This document shows, piece by piece, positions 52,683 to 62,582 of a DNA stretch of 64,000 nucleotides. The notes under the pieces were generated by a model. It was not told the DNA's origin, made no database searches, and saw only the letters and a program-made list of their open reading frames with translations. Source of the DNA: GCA-2733415 sp965178635. Lineage in GTDB: Bacteria > Bacteroidota > Bacteroidia > Flavobacteriales > Flavobacteriaceae. Numbering within the stretch: the stretch's first letter is position 1; the number at the start of each line of letters is the position of its first letter. The stretch spans positions 1-64,000 of the forward strand of contig CBCXVT010000023.1 of assembly GCA_965178635.1 (NCBI GenBank), in the 5' to 3' direction. A program made the translations under genes and the position numbers.

Positions 52683-53189
52683 TTATTTAACCAGTTGTTT
52701 TGTGAGTTCATATAATGCAATATTTGCTGCTTGAACAACATTCATGCTTGAGTTGTGACCAAACATTTCAATGTGTACGATATCATTTACTAATTTTAAG
52801 ATAGCTTCTGAAACTCCAAAGTTTTCATCACCAATAATTATTGCTATAGGTTTATCTGTATTAATGGTATAAGATTGTAATGGGACGCTATTATCAGTAA
52901 TTTCAATTGCAATGATGTAATGCGTATCTTTTATTGTATTTATGTAACCTAATAGATTGCCAGTGATTTTATAGGATACATGTTTCTCTGTAGAACGTGA
53001 TGTTTTCTGCATTTTACGTGACGGAATAGGCAGATGTTCTCCGCTAAAAATTAATTGTTCAACTCCGAAAGCATCACAAATTCTGAATAAGGATCCGATG
53101 TTTGGTGCATTTGTGACATTTTCACATAATACTGTAATCGGAAATGTTTGAGGTTCAAATGCTGATGTGTAATGTGTAAGTTGTGTCAC
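52683..53189 (-). CDS. SpoU/TrmH-family RNA 2'-O-methyltransferase
   Basis: The 168-residue SPOUT protein shows the three motifs: NVTNAPNIGSLFRICDAFG (motif 1), IAIIIGDENFGVSEAIL (motif 2) and IEMFGHNSSMNVVQAANIALYEL (motif 3, quoted as GHNSSMNVVQAANIALYEL). The trefoil knot and SAM site are therefore intact. The tRNA or rRNA target is unknown. Eleven bases after the DUF4159 gene. Confidence 0.9.
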   Translation of the reverse strand: MTQLTHYTSAFEPQTFPITVLCENVTNAPNIGSLFRICDAFGVEQLIFSGEHLPIPSRKMQKTSRSTEKHVSYKITGNLLGYINTIKDTHYIIAIEITDNSVPLQSYTINTDKPIAIIIGDENFGVSEAILKLVNDIVHIEMFGHNSSMNVVQAANIALYELTKQLVK

Positions 53190-53199
53190 TGACTATCAA

Positions 53200-53838
53200 T
53201 TAATTATTAAAAACATATTTGATGATGTTTGCGCCCATTTGTAAAGCTTTTAAGCGAATTGCCTCAGAATCATTATGGATTTCTGGATTTTCCCATCCAT
53301 CTCCTAAGTCTGATTCTGTTGTGTATAAACAAACTAATCGTCCGTTATGAAAATATCCTAAAGCTTGTGGTCTTTTATTGTCGTGTTCATGGATCTTAGG
53401 CAGTCCTTTTGGGTAAACATATGCAGTATTAAAAAGAGGATGTGTTACTGGTAGCTCTGTTAATTCTTGGTTAGGAAACACTTTTTTTAATTCTTTTCTG
53501 ATATAAGTATCCATTCCGTAATTATCATCAATATGTAAAAAACCACCTGATTGTAAATAGGTTCTGAGGTTTTTTGCTTCTTCATCTGAAAAATAGACAT
53601 TTCCATGTCCAGTCATATGAATAAAAGGATACTGAAATAATTCTACACTACCAACATCAACCGTTTTGTAATCGGGTAATATTGTAGTGTTTATGTTAGT
53701 GTTACAGAACTTAATTAAATTAGTTAAAGCTGTAGGGTTTGAATACCAATCACCACCACCATTATATTTTAACACTGCAACTTCTTGACTCATTAAAAAG
53801 TATGGGAACAACAATAAAATGATTTTCAAGAGTTTCAT
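53200..53838 (-). CDS. DUF4159-domain exported protein
   Basis: The 212-residue protein has a signal peptide (MKLLKIILLLFPYFLMSQ) and a DUF4159 domain covering nearly all the rest (VAVLKYNGGGDWYSNPTALTNL, FIHMTGHGNVYF, LRTYLQSGGFLHIDDNYG). The fold resembles a glutamine-amidotransferase-like sheet without its catalytic Cys. Function is unknown. It lies four bases after rsmE in the same unit. Confidence 0.85.
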   Translation of the reverse strand: MKLLKIILLLFPYFLMSQEVAVLKYNGGGDWYSNPTALTNLIKFCNTNINTTILPDYKTVDVGSVELFQYPFIHMTGHGNVYFSDEEAKNLRTYLQSGGFLHIDDNYGMDTYIRKELKKVFPNQELTELPVTHPLFNTAYVYPKGLPKIHEHDNKRPQALGYFHNGRLVCLYTTESDLGDGWENPEIHNDSEAIRLKALQMGANIIKYVFNN

Positions 53839-53842
53839 TATT

Positions 53843-54547
53843 TTAGTTATTTATTAGTGCTACTGTATGACAAGCCACAATCCCTGCTGTTTCTGTGCGT
53901 AAACGTGTGTTTCCTAGTGTTATTGGGGTGAAGTCCTTTGCTATAGCTGTTTCAATTTCTTTTGTAGAAAAGTCACCTTCTGGACCAATTAAAATGGTGT
54001 AATTTTGAATAGGTTTTAGTTCTGTTTGCAAAGCCTTTTTGTCTTGTTCTTCACAATGCGCAATAAATAATTGTCCGTTATGCTCTTGAGTCAGAAATTC
54101 TTTAAACGATATAGCATCATTCAATTTCGGCAATTGCATTTGTAACGATTGTTTCATGGCGCTTTGAATAATTTTTTCAAAACGCTCTTTCTTGATGACC
54201 TTTCGCTCAGAATTATCACAAAATATTGGCGTAATTTCATCAATGCCAATTTCTGTAGCTTTTTCTAAAAACCATTCCATTCTGTCATTCATTTTGGTAG
54301 GAGCAATGGCAATATGAAGTTTGTAATTATGATGATGTTGTTGCTCAACTGATTCAATTTGTACAATGCAGTTTTTTTGATCAGCAAGCGTCACTTTAAC
54401 ATGAAATAAATCTCCTTTTCCGTTTGTAATAGCAAGTGTGTCGCCTTCTTTTTTACGTAATACTCTAACAATATGTTTACTTTCTTCTTTTGAAAATGTA
54501 AATTGTTGCAGTTCTGAATTGATGTCTGGACTATAAAATAGTTGCAT
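53843..54547 (-). CDS. rsmE: 16S rRNA m3U1498 methyltransferase
   Basis: The 234-residue SPOUT enzyme methylates U1498 of 16S rRNA. It has an N-terminal PUA-like domain (HIVRVLRKKEGDTLAITNGKG) and a C-terminal knot with TKMNDRMEWFLEKATEIGID, ILIGPEGDFSTKEIE and LGNTRLRTETAG. Its ATG overlaps the stop of the upstream isomerase by one base (TAATG). Confidence 0.93.
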   Translation of the reverse strand: MQLFYSPDINSELQQFTFSKEESKHIVRVLRKKEGDTLAITNGKGDLFHVKVTLADQKNCIVQIESVEQQHHHNYKLHIAIAPTKMNDRMEWFLEKATEIGIDEITPIFCDNSERKVIKKERFEKIIQSAMKQSLQMQLPKLNDAISFKEFLTQEHNGQLFIAHCEEQDKKALQTELKPIQNYTILIGPEGDFSTKEIETAIAKDFTPITLGNTRLRTETAGIVACHTVALINN

Positions 54548-55185
54548 TATAATGTTACCTTAAGTACAGTTAATAGGTTGATATCTTTTGAATTGGCAGT
54601 TTTTTTAACAAGATAGAATCTGTTTTTGTTTTCTAAATCTAAATAGAAAACGTCATTGGTTTTATGAGAATTTAAACCAGAAATAAACTCAGGGAACATG
54701 TAATTTTCTTGAAACCAGCCTAAGTCACCACCACGACTTGCGTTTCTGTCCATAGAATATTGTCCCGCTAAATCTTTAAATTCACTACCGTTATTTAATT
54801 TGTTTTTTAACTGAGTTCTTAAGCTCAAGATATCATCTTTCACCAACTTTTTTCCGTTAAAGTAAATGTAACTTGCTCTGTAGTGTTTAGTTGGAGTAAT
54901 TGAAACTACTTTATACATCACATGAGTATTCTTTTGTTCAACTAAAAGAGTTTCGCCTTCTTGTAATGTGAATAGTTTTTTAGACAACTCGTTTGTGTGT
55001 TTCTCTTGATTATATGTGTAAATTTTAGATTTTAAATCAACGTTTTCTTTTATGAAAGCACGCGCCGTTTTAACATCAATGACAGTTAGTAGTTTCTGTT
55101 TTACTGAGATAGAATCTTGTGCATTTATAGAAAAACTAATAAAAGAGATGAGCCCAAAAATTAGTTTAAATTTTAAATCGTGCAT
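54547..55185 (-). CDS. Parvulin-type peptidyl-prolyl isomerase, exported
   Basis: About 212 residues from the start MHDLKFKLIFGLISFISFSINAQ, a signal peptide. A parvulin domain is at about 105-200 (RASYIYFNG, FKDLAGQYSMDRNASRGGDLGWF, NDVFYLDLENKNRFYLVKK). The N-terminal part is helical. It folds envelope proteins. The gene begins inside the last 20 bases of tsaD and ends overlapping rsmE. An upstream start at 55203 or 55221 is possible. Confidence 0.82.
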   Translation of the reverse strand: MHDLKFKLIFGLISFISFSINAQDSISVKQKLLTVIDVKTARAFIKENVDLKSKIYTYNQEKHTNELSKKLFTLQEGETLLVEQKNTHVMYKVVSITPTKHYRASYIYFNGKKLVKDDILSLRTQLKNKLNNGSEFKDLAGQYSMDRNASRGGDLGWFQENYMFPEFISGLNSHKTNDVFYLDLENKNRFYLVKKTANSKDINLLTVLKVTL

Positions 55186-56188
55186 TTGCAGTAGTTTGTT
55201 CATTAGAAAAATCTTTTTCAAGATACTTTAAATATCCAACAATTCCAATCATGGCAGCGTTATCTGTAGTGTATTCAAATTTTGGAATATAAGTTGTCCA
55301 TCCAAATTTTTGTTCACCTTCTAATAAGGCTTTTCTTATACCAGAATTAGCAGAAACACCTCCGCCAATTGCAATCCGTTTTATGCCAGTGCTTTTGGTA
55401 GCCTTTTTTAGTTTATCTATAACAATACCAATAATTGTATATTGTAAAGAGGCGCATACATCATTGATGTTTTCTTCAATAAAGTTTGGGTTCTCTTTTA
55501 CCTTTTTCTGAATGAAATATAATACTGCAGTTTTAAGCCCGCTAAAGCTAAAGTTTAAATCTGGAGCTTTTGGTTTTGGGAATTCGAACGCTTTTGGATT
55601 TCCTAACGCTGCTTTTTTATCAATTAAGGGGCCGCCAGGATACGGTAACCCTAGAATTTTGGCGCTTTTGTCAAATGCTTCTCCAATGGCATCATCCATA
55701 GTTTCACCTATAACCGTCATGTTAAAATGGCTTTCAACTTTTACAATTTGTGTATGACCACCAGAAATAGTCATTGCTAAAAAAGGAAATTCAGGTTTTG
55801 TATGTGCATCATCATCTATAAAATGCGCTAAAATGTGCGCATGCATATGATTTACAGCTAGTAATGGTATGTTTAATCCTTGTGCAAAAGCCTTTGCAAA
55901 TGAGGTTCCAACAAGTAATGATCCCATTAATCCAGGTCCTTGCGTAAAAGCTATGGCATTTAGCTGTTTTTTATCGATATTTGCTTGAGCTAAAGCTTGA
56001 TGAACAACAGGTACAATATTTTGTTGGTGCGCACGTGAGGCCAATTCAGGAACTACACCGCCGTATTTGGTATGTATGTCTTGATTTGCCACAACATTAC
56101 TAAGTACTTTACCGTTACAAAGTACAGCAGCACCAGTATCATCACAAGATGATTCTATAGCAAGAATATAAATATCTGTTGAGTTCAT
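55166..56188 (-). CDS. tsaD: tRNA N6-threonylcarbamoyladenosine transferase
   Basis: The 340-residue ASKHA-fold enzyme transfers threonylcarbamoyl to A37 of ANN-decoding tRNAs. The iron-binding motif is HMHAH (H114, H118). Other motifs are ESSCDDTGAAV near residue 12, FLAMTISGGHTQIV, and GGVSANSGIR. The C-terminal metal Asp is in YTTDNAAMIGIVGY. First gene of an eight-gene minus-strand run and divergent from the TamB gene. Confidence 0.95.
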   Translation of the reverse strand: MNSTDIYILAIESSCDDTGAAVLCNGKVLSNVVANQDIHTKYGGVVPELASRAHQQNIVPVVHQALAQANIDKKQLNAIAFTQGPGLMGSLLVGTSFAKAFAQGLNIPLLAVNHMHAHILAHFIDDDAHTKPEFPFLAMTISGGHTQIVKVESHFNMTVIGETMDDAIGEAFDKSAKILGLPYPGGPLIDKKAALGNPKAFEFPKPKAPDLNFSFSGLKTAVLYFIQKKVKENPNFIEENINDVCASLQYTIIGIVIDKLKKATKSTGIKRIAIGGGVSANSGIRKALLEGEQKFGWTTYIPKFEYTTDNAAMIGIVGYLKYLEKDFSNEQTTANARFKI

Positions 56189-56213
56189 AAATTAAGGCAC
56201 AATAGTTGTATAA

Positions 56214-59200
56214 TTAGTCAGCAAAGTTAAAACAATAAAATCTATCAAAAAACTAAGAAAAATACTATTTAGAATAATCGTTATTCTGATATTACTATTT
56301 TTATTGTTAATGCTTCTGTTATCCATTCCGTATGTGCAAACGCAACTAGGAAAAAAAGTAACAAATGCATTAAATAAAGAGTATAATACTAATATTACAG
56401 TGGGTAAAGTTGGTGTGAACTTTTTTGGTGACGTTGCTTTAAAAGAAATTTTTATAGAAGATCATCATAAAGATACATTAGCATATATAGGTGCGTTAAA
56501 TACATCAATACTTGATTTTAAAGAATTGAGTGAGGGTGATTTATTTTTTGATGATATTGAGATTGATGAACTCGATTTTATAATTAAAACCTATAAAGGT
56601 GAAACCGATACAAGTTTGGATGTATTTATTGCGAGTTTTGATAGAAAAGACTCAATTCCTAAACTAACCCCTTCTGAGTTTTTAATGACGGCTAAAGGTG
56701 TGTCTATTGAAAATAGTCGTTTTAGGTTTATTGACAATAACATCGTTACTCCAAAAATTTTAGACTTTACAAATTTAAATATTCAAGGTGGTGCCTTAAC
56801 AATAAATGGCGCTAATGTAGATGTTAACGTGCTTTCTGCAAATATGTTAGATCATAGAGGATTGCAAATTGAACAACTAAAAACTGAGTTTTCATATACA
56901 CTTACTCAAATGCGATTTGATAATATTCAATTATCTACGGCAGAATCGGATATTTTAGGAGATATAGTATTTGATTACGTGCGTTCAGATTTTTCAGATT
57001 TTAATAATAAAGTAAAATTAAAGGCTTCTTTTCAAAATTCAAAAGTTTCGTATGCAGATTTAAACCACTTTTATGATGAATTCGGTACAGATGTGGCGAT
57101 ATTTTCTACAAGCCTTTCAGGGACATTAAATAATTTTATTTTACCAGATTTAAAACTTAAAACTCTAAACAACACTGTTATAGATGGTGATTTTAATTTT
57201 AAAAATTTATTATCAAAAGACAAGAACAGTTTTAAATTAGTAGCAGAATTTGATGAATTAAAATCAACATATACAGATTTAAAAAAGATGTTGCCTGGCT
57301 TATTGGGAAAGAATATTCCTTCAGCTTTTAGAAATTTAGGAGTTTTTACTATAGCTGGAAACTCTGTAATTACAAGTAAAAATATTACTACAGATGTAAA
57401 TATCAACACATCAATAGGGGAGATTGATGCCGATTTAAAACTCTCAAATATTGAAGATATAGATAAGGCTAATTATGTTGGAGTTACATCTTTCAGGCAA
57501 TTTGATATAGGAAAACTAATAGATGATAGTACGTTTGGTGTAGCAACATTTAACGGAGATATTAATGGGCGAGGTTTTACTCTAGAGCACCTAAACACTC
57601 TGGTAAAAGGAAAGGTGTCTTCAATTGAAATTAACGATTATAAATACAAAAGCCTTGATGTGTTTGGGGAAATTCACAACAAAGTATTTAATGGGAAATT
57701 AACTGCTGATGATAAAAATTTGCAATTAAATTTTGACGGGTTAATTGATATGTCATCAAAATTAGACACCTATGACTTTAAAACATCAATTGGGTATGCT
57801 GATTTTAATAAATTGAATTTAGTAACTAGAGACAGTATTTCAGTGTTTAAAGGAGATGTTGAAATGAAGATGAAAGGCTCTGGTATAAATGATGCTGTTG
57901 GTGAGATATTATTTAAAAACACCTATTACAAAAATCAACATGATGATTTTTATTTCCCAGATTTCAAATTAAGTTCATCTTTTGATGATAAACAAGTGCG
58001 AACGATTGAGGTAAATTCTCCAGAAATTATAAAAGGAAAGATTGTTGGGAAATTTAGATTTGAAGAACTCTTGGATCTTGCTCAAAATGATTTAGGAAGT
58101 ATTTATACGAACTACAGACCAATCAAAGTGGCTAAAGATCAATTTTTTGATTTTAATATAAAGATAGAGAATAAGCTAACTGAAATCTTTTTCCCTGACA
58201 TAGTTATTCATGACAAGGCAGTTTTTAAAGGAAGGGTGTCTAGTAAAGTTGAAGATTTTAAATTAAATATAAAATCTTCAAAAATATCTTATCAAGATAA
58301 TGTGTTTGAAAATGTCAATATTCAACTAGATAATTCTAACCCTTTATTTAATGCATATGTGAATATAGATGAGGTAAAAACTGATTTTTATGATGTTTCA
58401 GAATTTAACTTAATCAATAAAACATTAAGTGATACATTGTTTTTTAGAACAGAGTTTAAAGGAGGGAAGTTAAAGAATGACATTTATAATTTAAACTTAT
58501 ATCATACTATTAACTCAGAAAATAAATCAGTAATAGGATTTAAAAAGTCTGATGTGACTTTAAACGATTACAATTGGTTTATAAATGAGTTAAATGATAA
58601 AAACTCTAAAGTTGTTTTCGATAAGGATTTTAAGGACATTTATTTAAAAGAATTCATAATTAGTCATGGTGCTGAGTTTTTAAAGCTTCAAGGAGAAATA
58701 CATGGAGACACAGAAAAGAATATCACTTTAAGTATTAAAGATGCAAGATTATCAAAGTTGATACCAGAAATTAAGCACTTTAATTTTAAAGGAATTGCAA
58801 ATGGGAATTTGAATTTACAACAAAAAAAAGGTATTTATAAACCAACTGCAAACATAGCTATTTCAGAATTTAATATTAACCAACACGATTTTGGGTTGTT
58901 TAAGTTAGGTGTAGAGGGTGACGATTCCTTTAATACCTATAAAATTAATTCAAGTATTGTAAATGAAAAAGTAAAATCCTTTAGTGCTACCGGTAATGTG
59001 AATTTTTCTCTTAAAACTCCACAACTAAATTTGGCTGTTGCTTTACAGCAGTTTGATTTGTCATTTTTCAGCTCGCTTGGAGAAGATGTTGTGTCAAATA
59101 TTCGAGGTTTAGCTTCTGGTAATGCAAAACTTTTTGGTGATTATGACAATCCAGATTTTTCCGGGCAACTTTCATTAGATGAAGCAGGATTATATATTCC

Positions 59201-60704
59201 GTATTTAAATATTGATTTTGATATTGAAAATGATGCTATAGTGAATTTAAAAGATAAGCGTTTCATTTGTGATAATATTGCCATGTTAGACACAAAATAT
59301 TATACATCTGGACGATTAAATGGTTTTGTAGAGCATAATTATTTTACTGACTGGGAACTAGGTTTGAAAATTACGTCTAATAACTTATTAGTTTTAGATA
59401 AAAAACAAGAAGAAGGGTCTTTGTATTATGGTAAGGCATTCATTGCAGGTAAAGCTGAGTTATCTGGGCCAACTAGTGAATTATTGGTTAAAGTAGATGC
59501 GACTACAAAAGAAAACACAGTCTTTAAAATTCCAATTAGTGACTCTGGATCTATCGGAGATAACTCATTTATTAAAACAATTTCAAAACATGAAAAACTA
59601 AATCTTAGTGGGGTAGATGCAAATTTACCTAAAGACATTAGTGGTTTAGAATTAGAGTTTGATTTGAATGTTACACCAGATGCGGAAATAGAAATTGTTT
59701 TAGATCAAGATGCAGGTAGTGTATTAAAAGGAAGGGGAGCTGGATTGATGCGTATTGAAATAAATACGAATGATAAATTCAATATGTTTGGAGATTTTAT
59801 GGTAAGTGAAGGAACCTACAATTTTGTGTATGGTAATAACTTTTTACAAGGTGGGTTTATTGAAAAACGTTTTATAGTTAAACCTGGCGGAACTATTAAT
59901 TGGGACGGTAATCCGTTTAAAGCAAGAATAAATATGGATGCTGTATATAGTACTACTGCAAACCCAGCAATACTATTAGATAATCCGTCAATTAACAGAA
60001 AAATTCCAGTTGATGTAGTCATTAATTTAAATGGAGGTTTAATGCAGCCAGATGTTAATTTTGATGTTCAATTCCCTAAAACTAATTCTGTAGCAAAATC
60101 GGAGTTATTATACAAATTAGATGATAAAGAGTTTAGAGACAAACAAGCTTTATCATTAGTGACCTCTGGGCAGTTTACGGGTGCCTATTCATACGGGCAA
60201 AGTGCTGTAACAGGTAATTTGGTAGAACGTGCAACAACTTTGGTAAATAATATGTTGTCTAAAGCAGATGATAAGTTTAAGATTGGCTTAAACTACGAGC
60301 AAGGTGAGAATAATCCACTAGAAGAACAGCGTATTGAAGATCGATTCGGGTTTACGGTATCTACTCAAATCTCTGATAGGATATCTATAAACGGAAAGGT
60401 GGGAATTCCGGTTGGAGGTGTTAGTAAAACTGTTGTTGCCGGAGATGTTCAAATTGAGTTTCTACTAAATGGCGATGGGACGCTAAGAGCAAAAATATTC
60501 AATAGAGAAAACGATTTAACTGCCACAGAACTAGCTAATGAAATAGGTTATACGCAAGGAGTTGGAGTTTCATATAAAGTAGATTTTGATAATTTTGAAG
60601 AGTTAATAAATAAGATATTCAAAGGCAAACGAAAAACTGCTGAAAAAGAGGGAGAGGAGGAAGAAGATCCAACGAGTTTTATTAGAGAAAAAAAGAAGAA
60701 ATAA
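56214..60704 (+). CDS. tamB: TamB-type translocation/assembly protein, start uncertain
   Basis: The open frame from the TTG at 56304 gives 1466 residues, but a hydrophobic helix with a basic lead (SIKKLRKILFRIIVILILL) is encoded in the same frame upstream, and no ATG, GTG or TTG precedes it. The true start therefore lies near 56214-56245, at a rare codon or hidden by an error. AsmA-like repeats fill the body and the C-terminal DUF490/TamB domain (FMVSEGTYNFVYGN, PDVNFDVQFPKTNS, AGDVQIEFLLNGDG) is complete to the Lys-rich end. TamB bridges the periplasm and moves phospholipids or barrel proteins to the outer membrane. Divergent from tsaD. Confidence 0.85.
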   Translation, partial: LVSKVKTIKSIKKLRKILFRIIVILILLFLLLMLLLSIPYVQTQLGKKVTNALNKEYNTNITVGKVGVNFFGDVALKEIFIEDHHKDTLAYIGALNTSILDFKELSEGDLFFDDIEIDELDFIIKTYKGETDTSLDVFIASFDRKDSIPKLTPSEFLMTAKGVSIENSRFRFIDNNIVTPKILDFTNLNIQGGALTINGANVDVNVLSANMLDHRGLQIEQLKTEFSYTLTQMRFDNIQLSTAESDILGDIVFDYVRSDFSDFNNKVKLKASFQNSKVSYADLNHFYDEFGTDVAIFSTSLSGTLNNFILPDLKLKTLNNTVIDGDFNFKNLLSKDKNSFKLVAEFDELKSTYTDLKKMLPGLLGKNIPSAFRNLGVFTIAGNSVITSKNITTDVNINTSIGEIDADLKLSNIEDIDKANYVGVTSFRQFDIGKLIDDSTFGVATFNGDINGRGFTLEHLNTLVKGKVSSIEINDYKYKSLDVFGEIHNKVFNGKLTADDKNLQLNFDGLIDMSSKLDTYDFKTSIGYADFNKLNLVTRDSISVFKGDVEMKMKGSGINDAVGEILFKNTYYKNQHDDFYFPDFKLSSSFDDKQVRTIEVNSPEIIKGKIVGKFRFEELLDLAQNDLGSIYTNYRPIKVAKDQFFDFNIKIENKLTEIFFPDIVIHDKAVFKGRVSSKVEDFKLNIKSSKISYQDNVFENVNIQLDNSNPLFNAYVNIDEVKTDFYDVSEFNLINKTLSDTLFFRTEFKGGKLKNDIYNLNLYHTINSENKSVIGFKKSDVTLNDYNWFINELNDKNSKVVFDKDFKDIYLKEFIISHGAEFLKLQGEIHGDTEKNITLSIKDARLSKLIPEIKHFNFKGIANGNLNLQQKKGIYKPTANIAISEFNINQHDFGLFKLGVEGDDSFNTYKINSSIVNEKVKSFSATGNVNFSLKTPQLNLAVALQQFDLSFFSSLGEDVVSNIRGLASGNAKLFGDYDNPDFSGQLSLDEAGLYIPYLNIDFDIENDAIVNLKDKRFICDNIAMLDTKYYTSGRLNGFVEHNYFTDWELGLKITSNNLLVLDKKQEEGSLYYGKAFIAGKAELSGPTSELLVKVDATTKENTVFKIPISDSGSIGDNSFIKTISKHEKLNLSGVDANLPKDISGLELEFDLNVTPDAEIEIVLDQDAGSVLKGRGAGLMRIEINTNDKFNMFGDFMVSEGTYNFVYGNNFLQGGFIEKRFIVKPGGTINWDGNPFKARINMDAVYSTTANPAILLDNPSINRKIPVDVVINLNGGLMQPDVNFDVQFPKTNSVAKSELLYKLDDKEFRDKQALSLVTSGQFTGAYSYGQSAVTGNLVERATTLVNNMLSKADDKFKIGLNYEQGENNPLEEQRIEDRFGFTVSTQISDRISINGKVGIPVGGVSKTVVAGDVQIEFLLNGDGTLRAKIFNRENDLTATELANEIGYTQGVGVSYKVDFDNFEELINKIFKGKRKTAEKEGEEEEDPTSFIREKKKK

Positions 60705-60741
60705 ACAAAAAGCGCCAATTTTAAATTGGCGCTTTTTGTTT
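60703..60741. terminator. Palindromic bidirectional terminator between tamB and symporter
   Basis: Two perfect 19-base arms (core AAAAGCGCCAATTT/AAATTGGCGCTTTT) surround a single T. Confidence 0.9.
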
Positions 60742-60749
60742 AAAATTAT

Positions 60750-62477
60750 TTAACTGATTTTTTTCCAATTCTTAATTAACAACCCGCTGCAAACTATTGC
60801 TACGATACTTAAACCTATTGCTTGTGTTGTTTTTTCATAAATGAAATAACCTGTTGCAAATAAAAAGCTGTACGTACCGATAACGCCTAAAAAGAATGCC
60901 AAGATTTTATAACCAATGTTATGAAATTTACTTTCTGTACCATAAATTAAGGATTCAAATTTATTTAATGTTTCTGAATCTGTTGGTTTAGTTAAAAGTG
61001 TAACGATAATCCAACCTAATGTTGTAATGACTACACCTATAATTAATTGCCAATGTCCTGCAAGTTCAAATAAAGGAGTATCCAATTTTCCGTTGATGAA
61101 AAATATGAAAGCAATTAAAAATGAAATTCCCATTGCTGAAATTTCACTGTAAGGATTAATTCTGCTCCAAAACCATCTTAAAATAAACAACAATCCAGTA
61201 CCAGCACCTATTTGTAACAATAGGTTAAAGACATCGTGTGCAGATTGTAAATAGAAAGAGAATAATGCAGCGCAAACCATTAGCAAAACAGTAGAAATTC
61301 GCCCTACTAATACATTTTGTTTTTCTGTAGAATTTGGGTTAATAAACCTACTGTAAAAATCATTTACGATATAAGAGCTACCCCAATTTAGTTGCGTAGA
61401 AATAGTACTCATAAAAGCGGCGATCAATGAGGTTAAAACTATTCCTATCAATCCAGCAGGTAAGTAGGTCATCATTGCAGCGTATGCCACATCATGCCCT
61501 TGCATTTCGGAAGATAAGTTAGGAAACGCTGTATTGATACTTTCTAAAGAAGGAAATAATATTAAAGATGCTAATCCAACCACTATCCATGGCCACGGAC
61601 GTAATGCATAGTGTGCGAAATTAAAAAACAGAGTTGCCCAAGTGGCGTGTTTCTCATTTTTTGCTGCTAACATACGCTGGGCAATATAGCCTCCACCACC
61701 AGGTTCTGCTCCAGGGTACCAAGTACTCCACCATTGTACTGCAAACGGAATTATTAATAATGTAATTAAAGCATTAGTATCTGAAAAATCTGGTAGAATA
61801 TTAAGCTTGTCACTCACGCTAGTATGTGTTAATAAAGTATCTAAACCACCAATTTCCGGTAAGTTAACTATATATATAGTTGCCCAAACGGAACCAATCA
61901 TGGCAATAATAAACTGAATAAAATCAGTTATTAGTACACCTTTTAAGCCTCCTAAAGAGGAATATATAACGACGATAATCGAAGAGTAAATAAGTGTTTC
62001 TTCTTGAGAAATCCCTAACAATATATTAGTAATTTTAGCACCGGCTAAACAAACACCTGCCATTGTGATTATATTAAAAAACACCCCTAAATATATTGCT
62101 CTAAAACCTCTAAGGAAACCTGCAGACTTACCTTTGTAGCGTAATTCATAAAACTCTAAATCTGTTGTGATTCCTGATTTTCGCCATAATTTTGAATAGA
62201 AAAATACGGTTAACATTCCGGTTAATAGCATCGCCCACCAAACCCAGTTTCCTGAAACGCCATTTTCTCTAACCAGTTGCGTAACTAATCCTGGAGTATC
62301 AGCCGCAAAAGTTGTAGCCACCATTGAAAATCCTAATAACCACCATGGCATGTTTCTTCCCGATAAAAAGAAGGATTCGCTACTTTTTCCAGATTGTTTA
62401 GCTACAAGTAGCCCTATTGCGAGTGATAGGATGAAAAATCCGAAAATAATTGCGTAATCAATAGTAGCTAATTGCAT
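60750..62477 (-). CDS. Sodium:solute symporter (SSS family)
   Basis: The 575-residue membrane protein has about thirteen hydrophobic helices of the SSS/LeuT-like fold. Its start is DYAIIFGFFILSLAIGLLVAK and the next helix pattern SSESFFLSGRNMPWWLLGFSMVAT is the family signature (quoted here as SSESFFLSGRNMPWWLLGFS). Substrate cannot be told; sugars, proline, pantothenate and sialic acid are all used by the family. It is divergent from pfkA and shares a 105-base promoter region with it, so a sugar substrate is a reasonable guess. Confidence 0.9.
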   Translation of the reverse strand: MQLATIDYAIIFGFFILSLAIGLLVAKQSGKSSESFFLSGRNMPWWLLGFSMVATTFAADTPGLVTQLVRENGVSGNWVWWAMLLTGMLTVFFYSKLWRKSGITTDLEFYELRYKGKSAGFLRGFRAIYLGVFFNIITMAGVCLAGAKITNILLGISQEETLIYSSIIVVIYSSLGGLKGVLITDFIQFIIAMIGSVWATIYIVNLPEIGGLDTLLTHTSVSDKLNILPDFSDTNALITLLIIPFAVQWWSTWYPGAEPGGGGYIAQRMLAAKNEKHATWATLFFNFAHYALRPWPWIVVGLASLILFPSLESINTAFPNLSSEMQGHDVAYAAMMTYLPAGLIGIVLTSLIAAFMSTISTQLNWGSSYIVNDFYSRFINPNSTEKQNVLVGRISTVLLMVCAALFSFYLQSAHDVFNLLLQIGAGTGLLFILRWFWSRINPYSEISAMGISFLIAFIFFINGKLDTPLFELAGHWQLIIGVVITTLGWIIVTLLTKPTDSETLNKFESLIYGTESKFHNIGYKILAFFLGVIGTYSFLFATGYFIYEKTTQAIGLSIVAIVCSGLLIKNWKKIS

Positions 62478-62582
62478 ATGGGGTAAATAAAGTGTTAATA
62501 TATCTGCTAAAAATAATCAAATTAGAAAAATGTTCTGTATTTTTAAATTGATATTTGTTAACAAACATTTTTAATTGATTTC

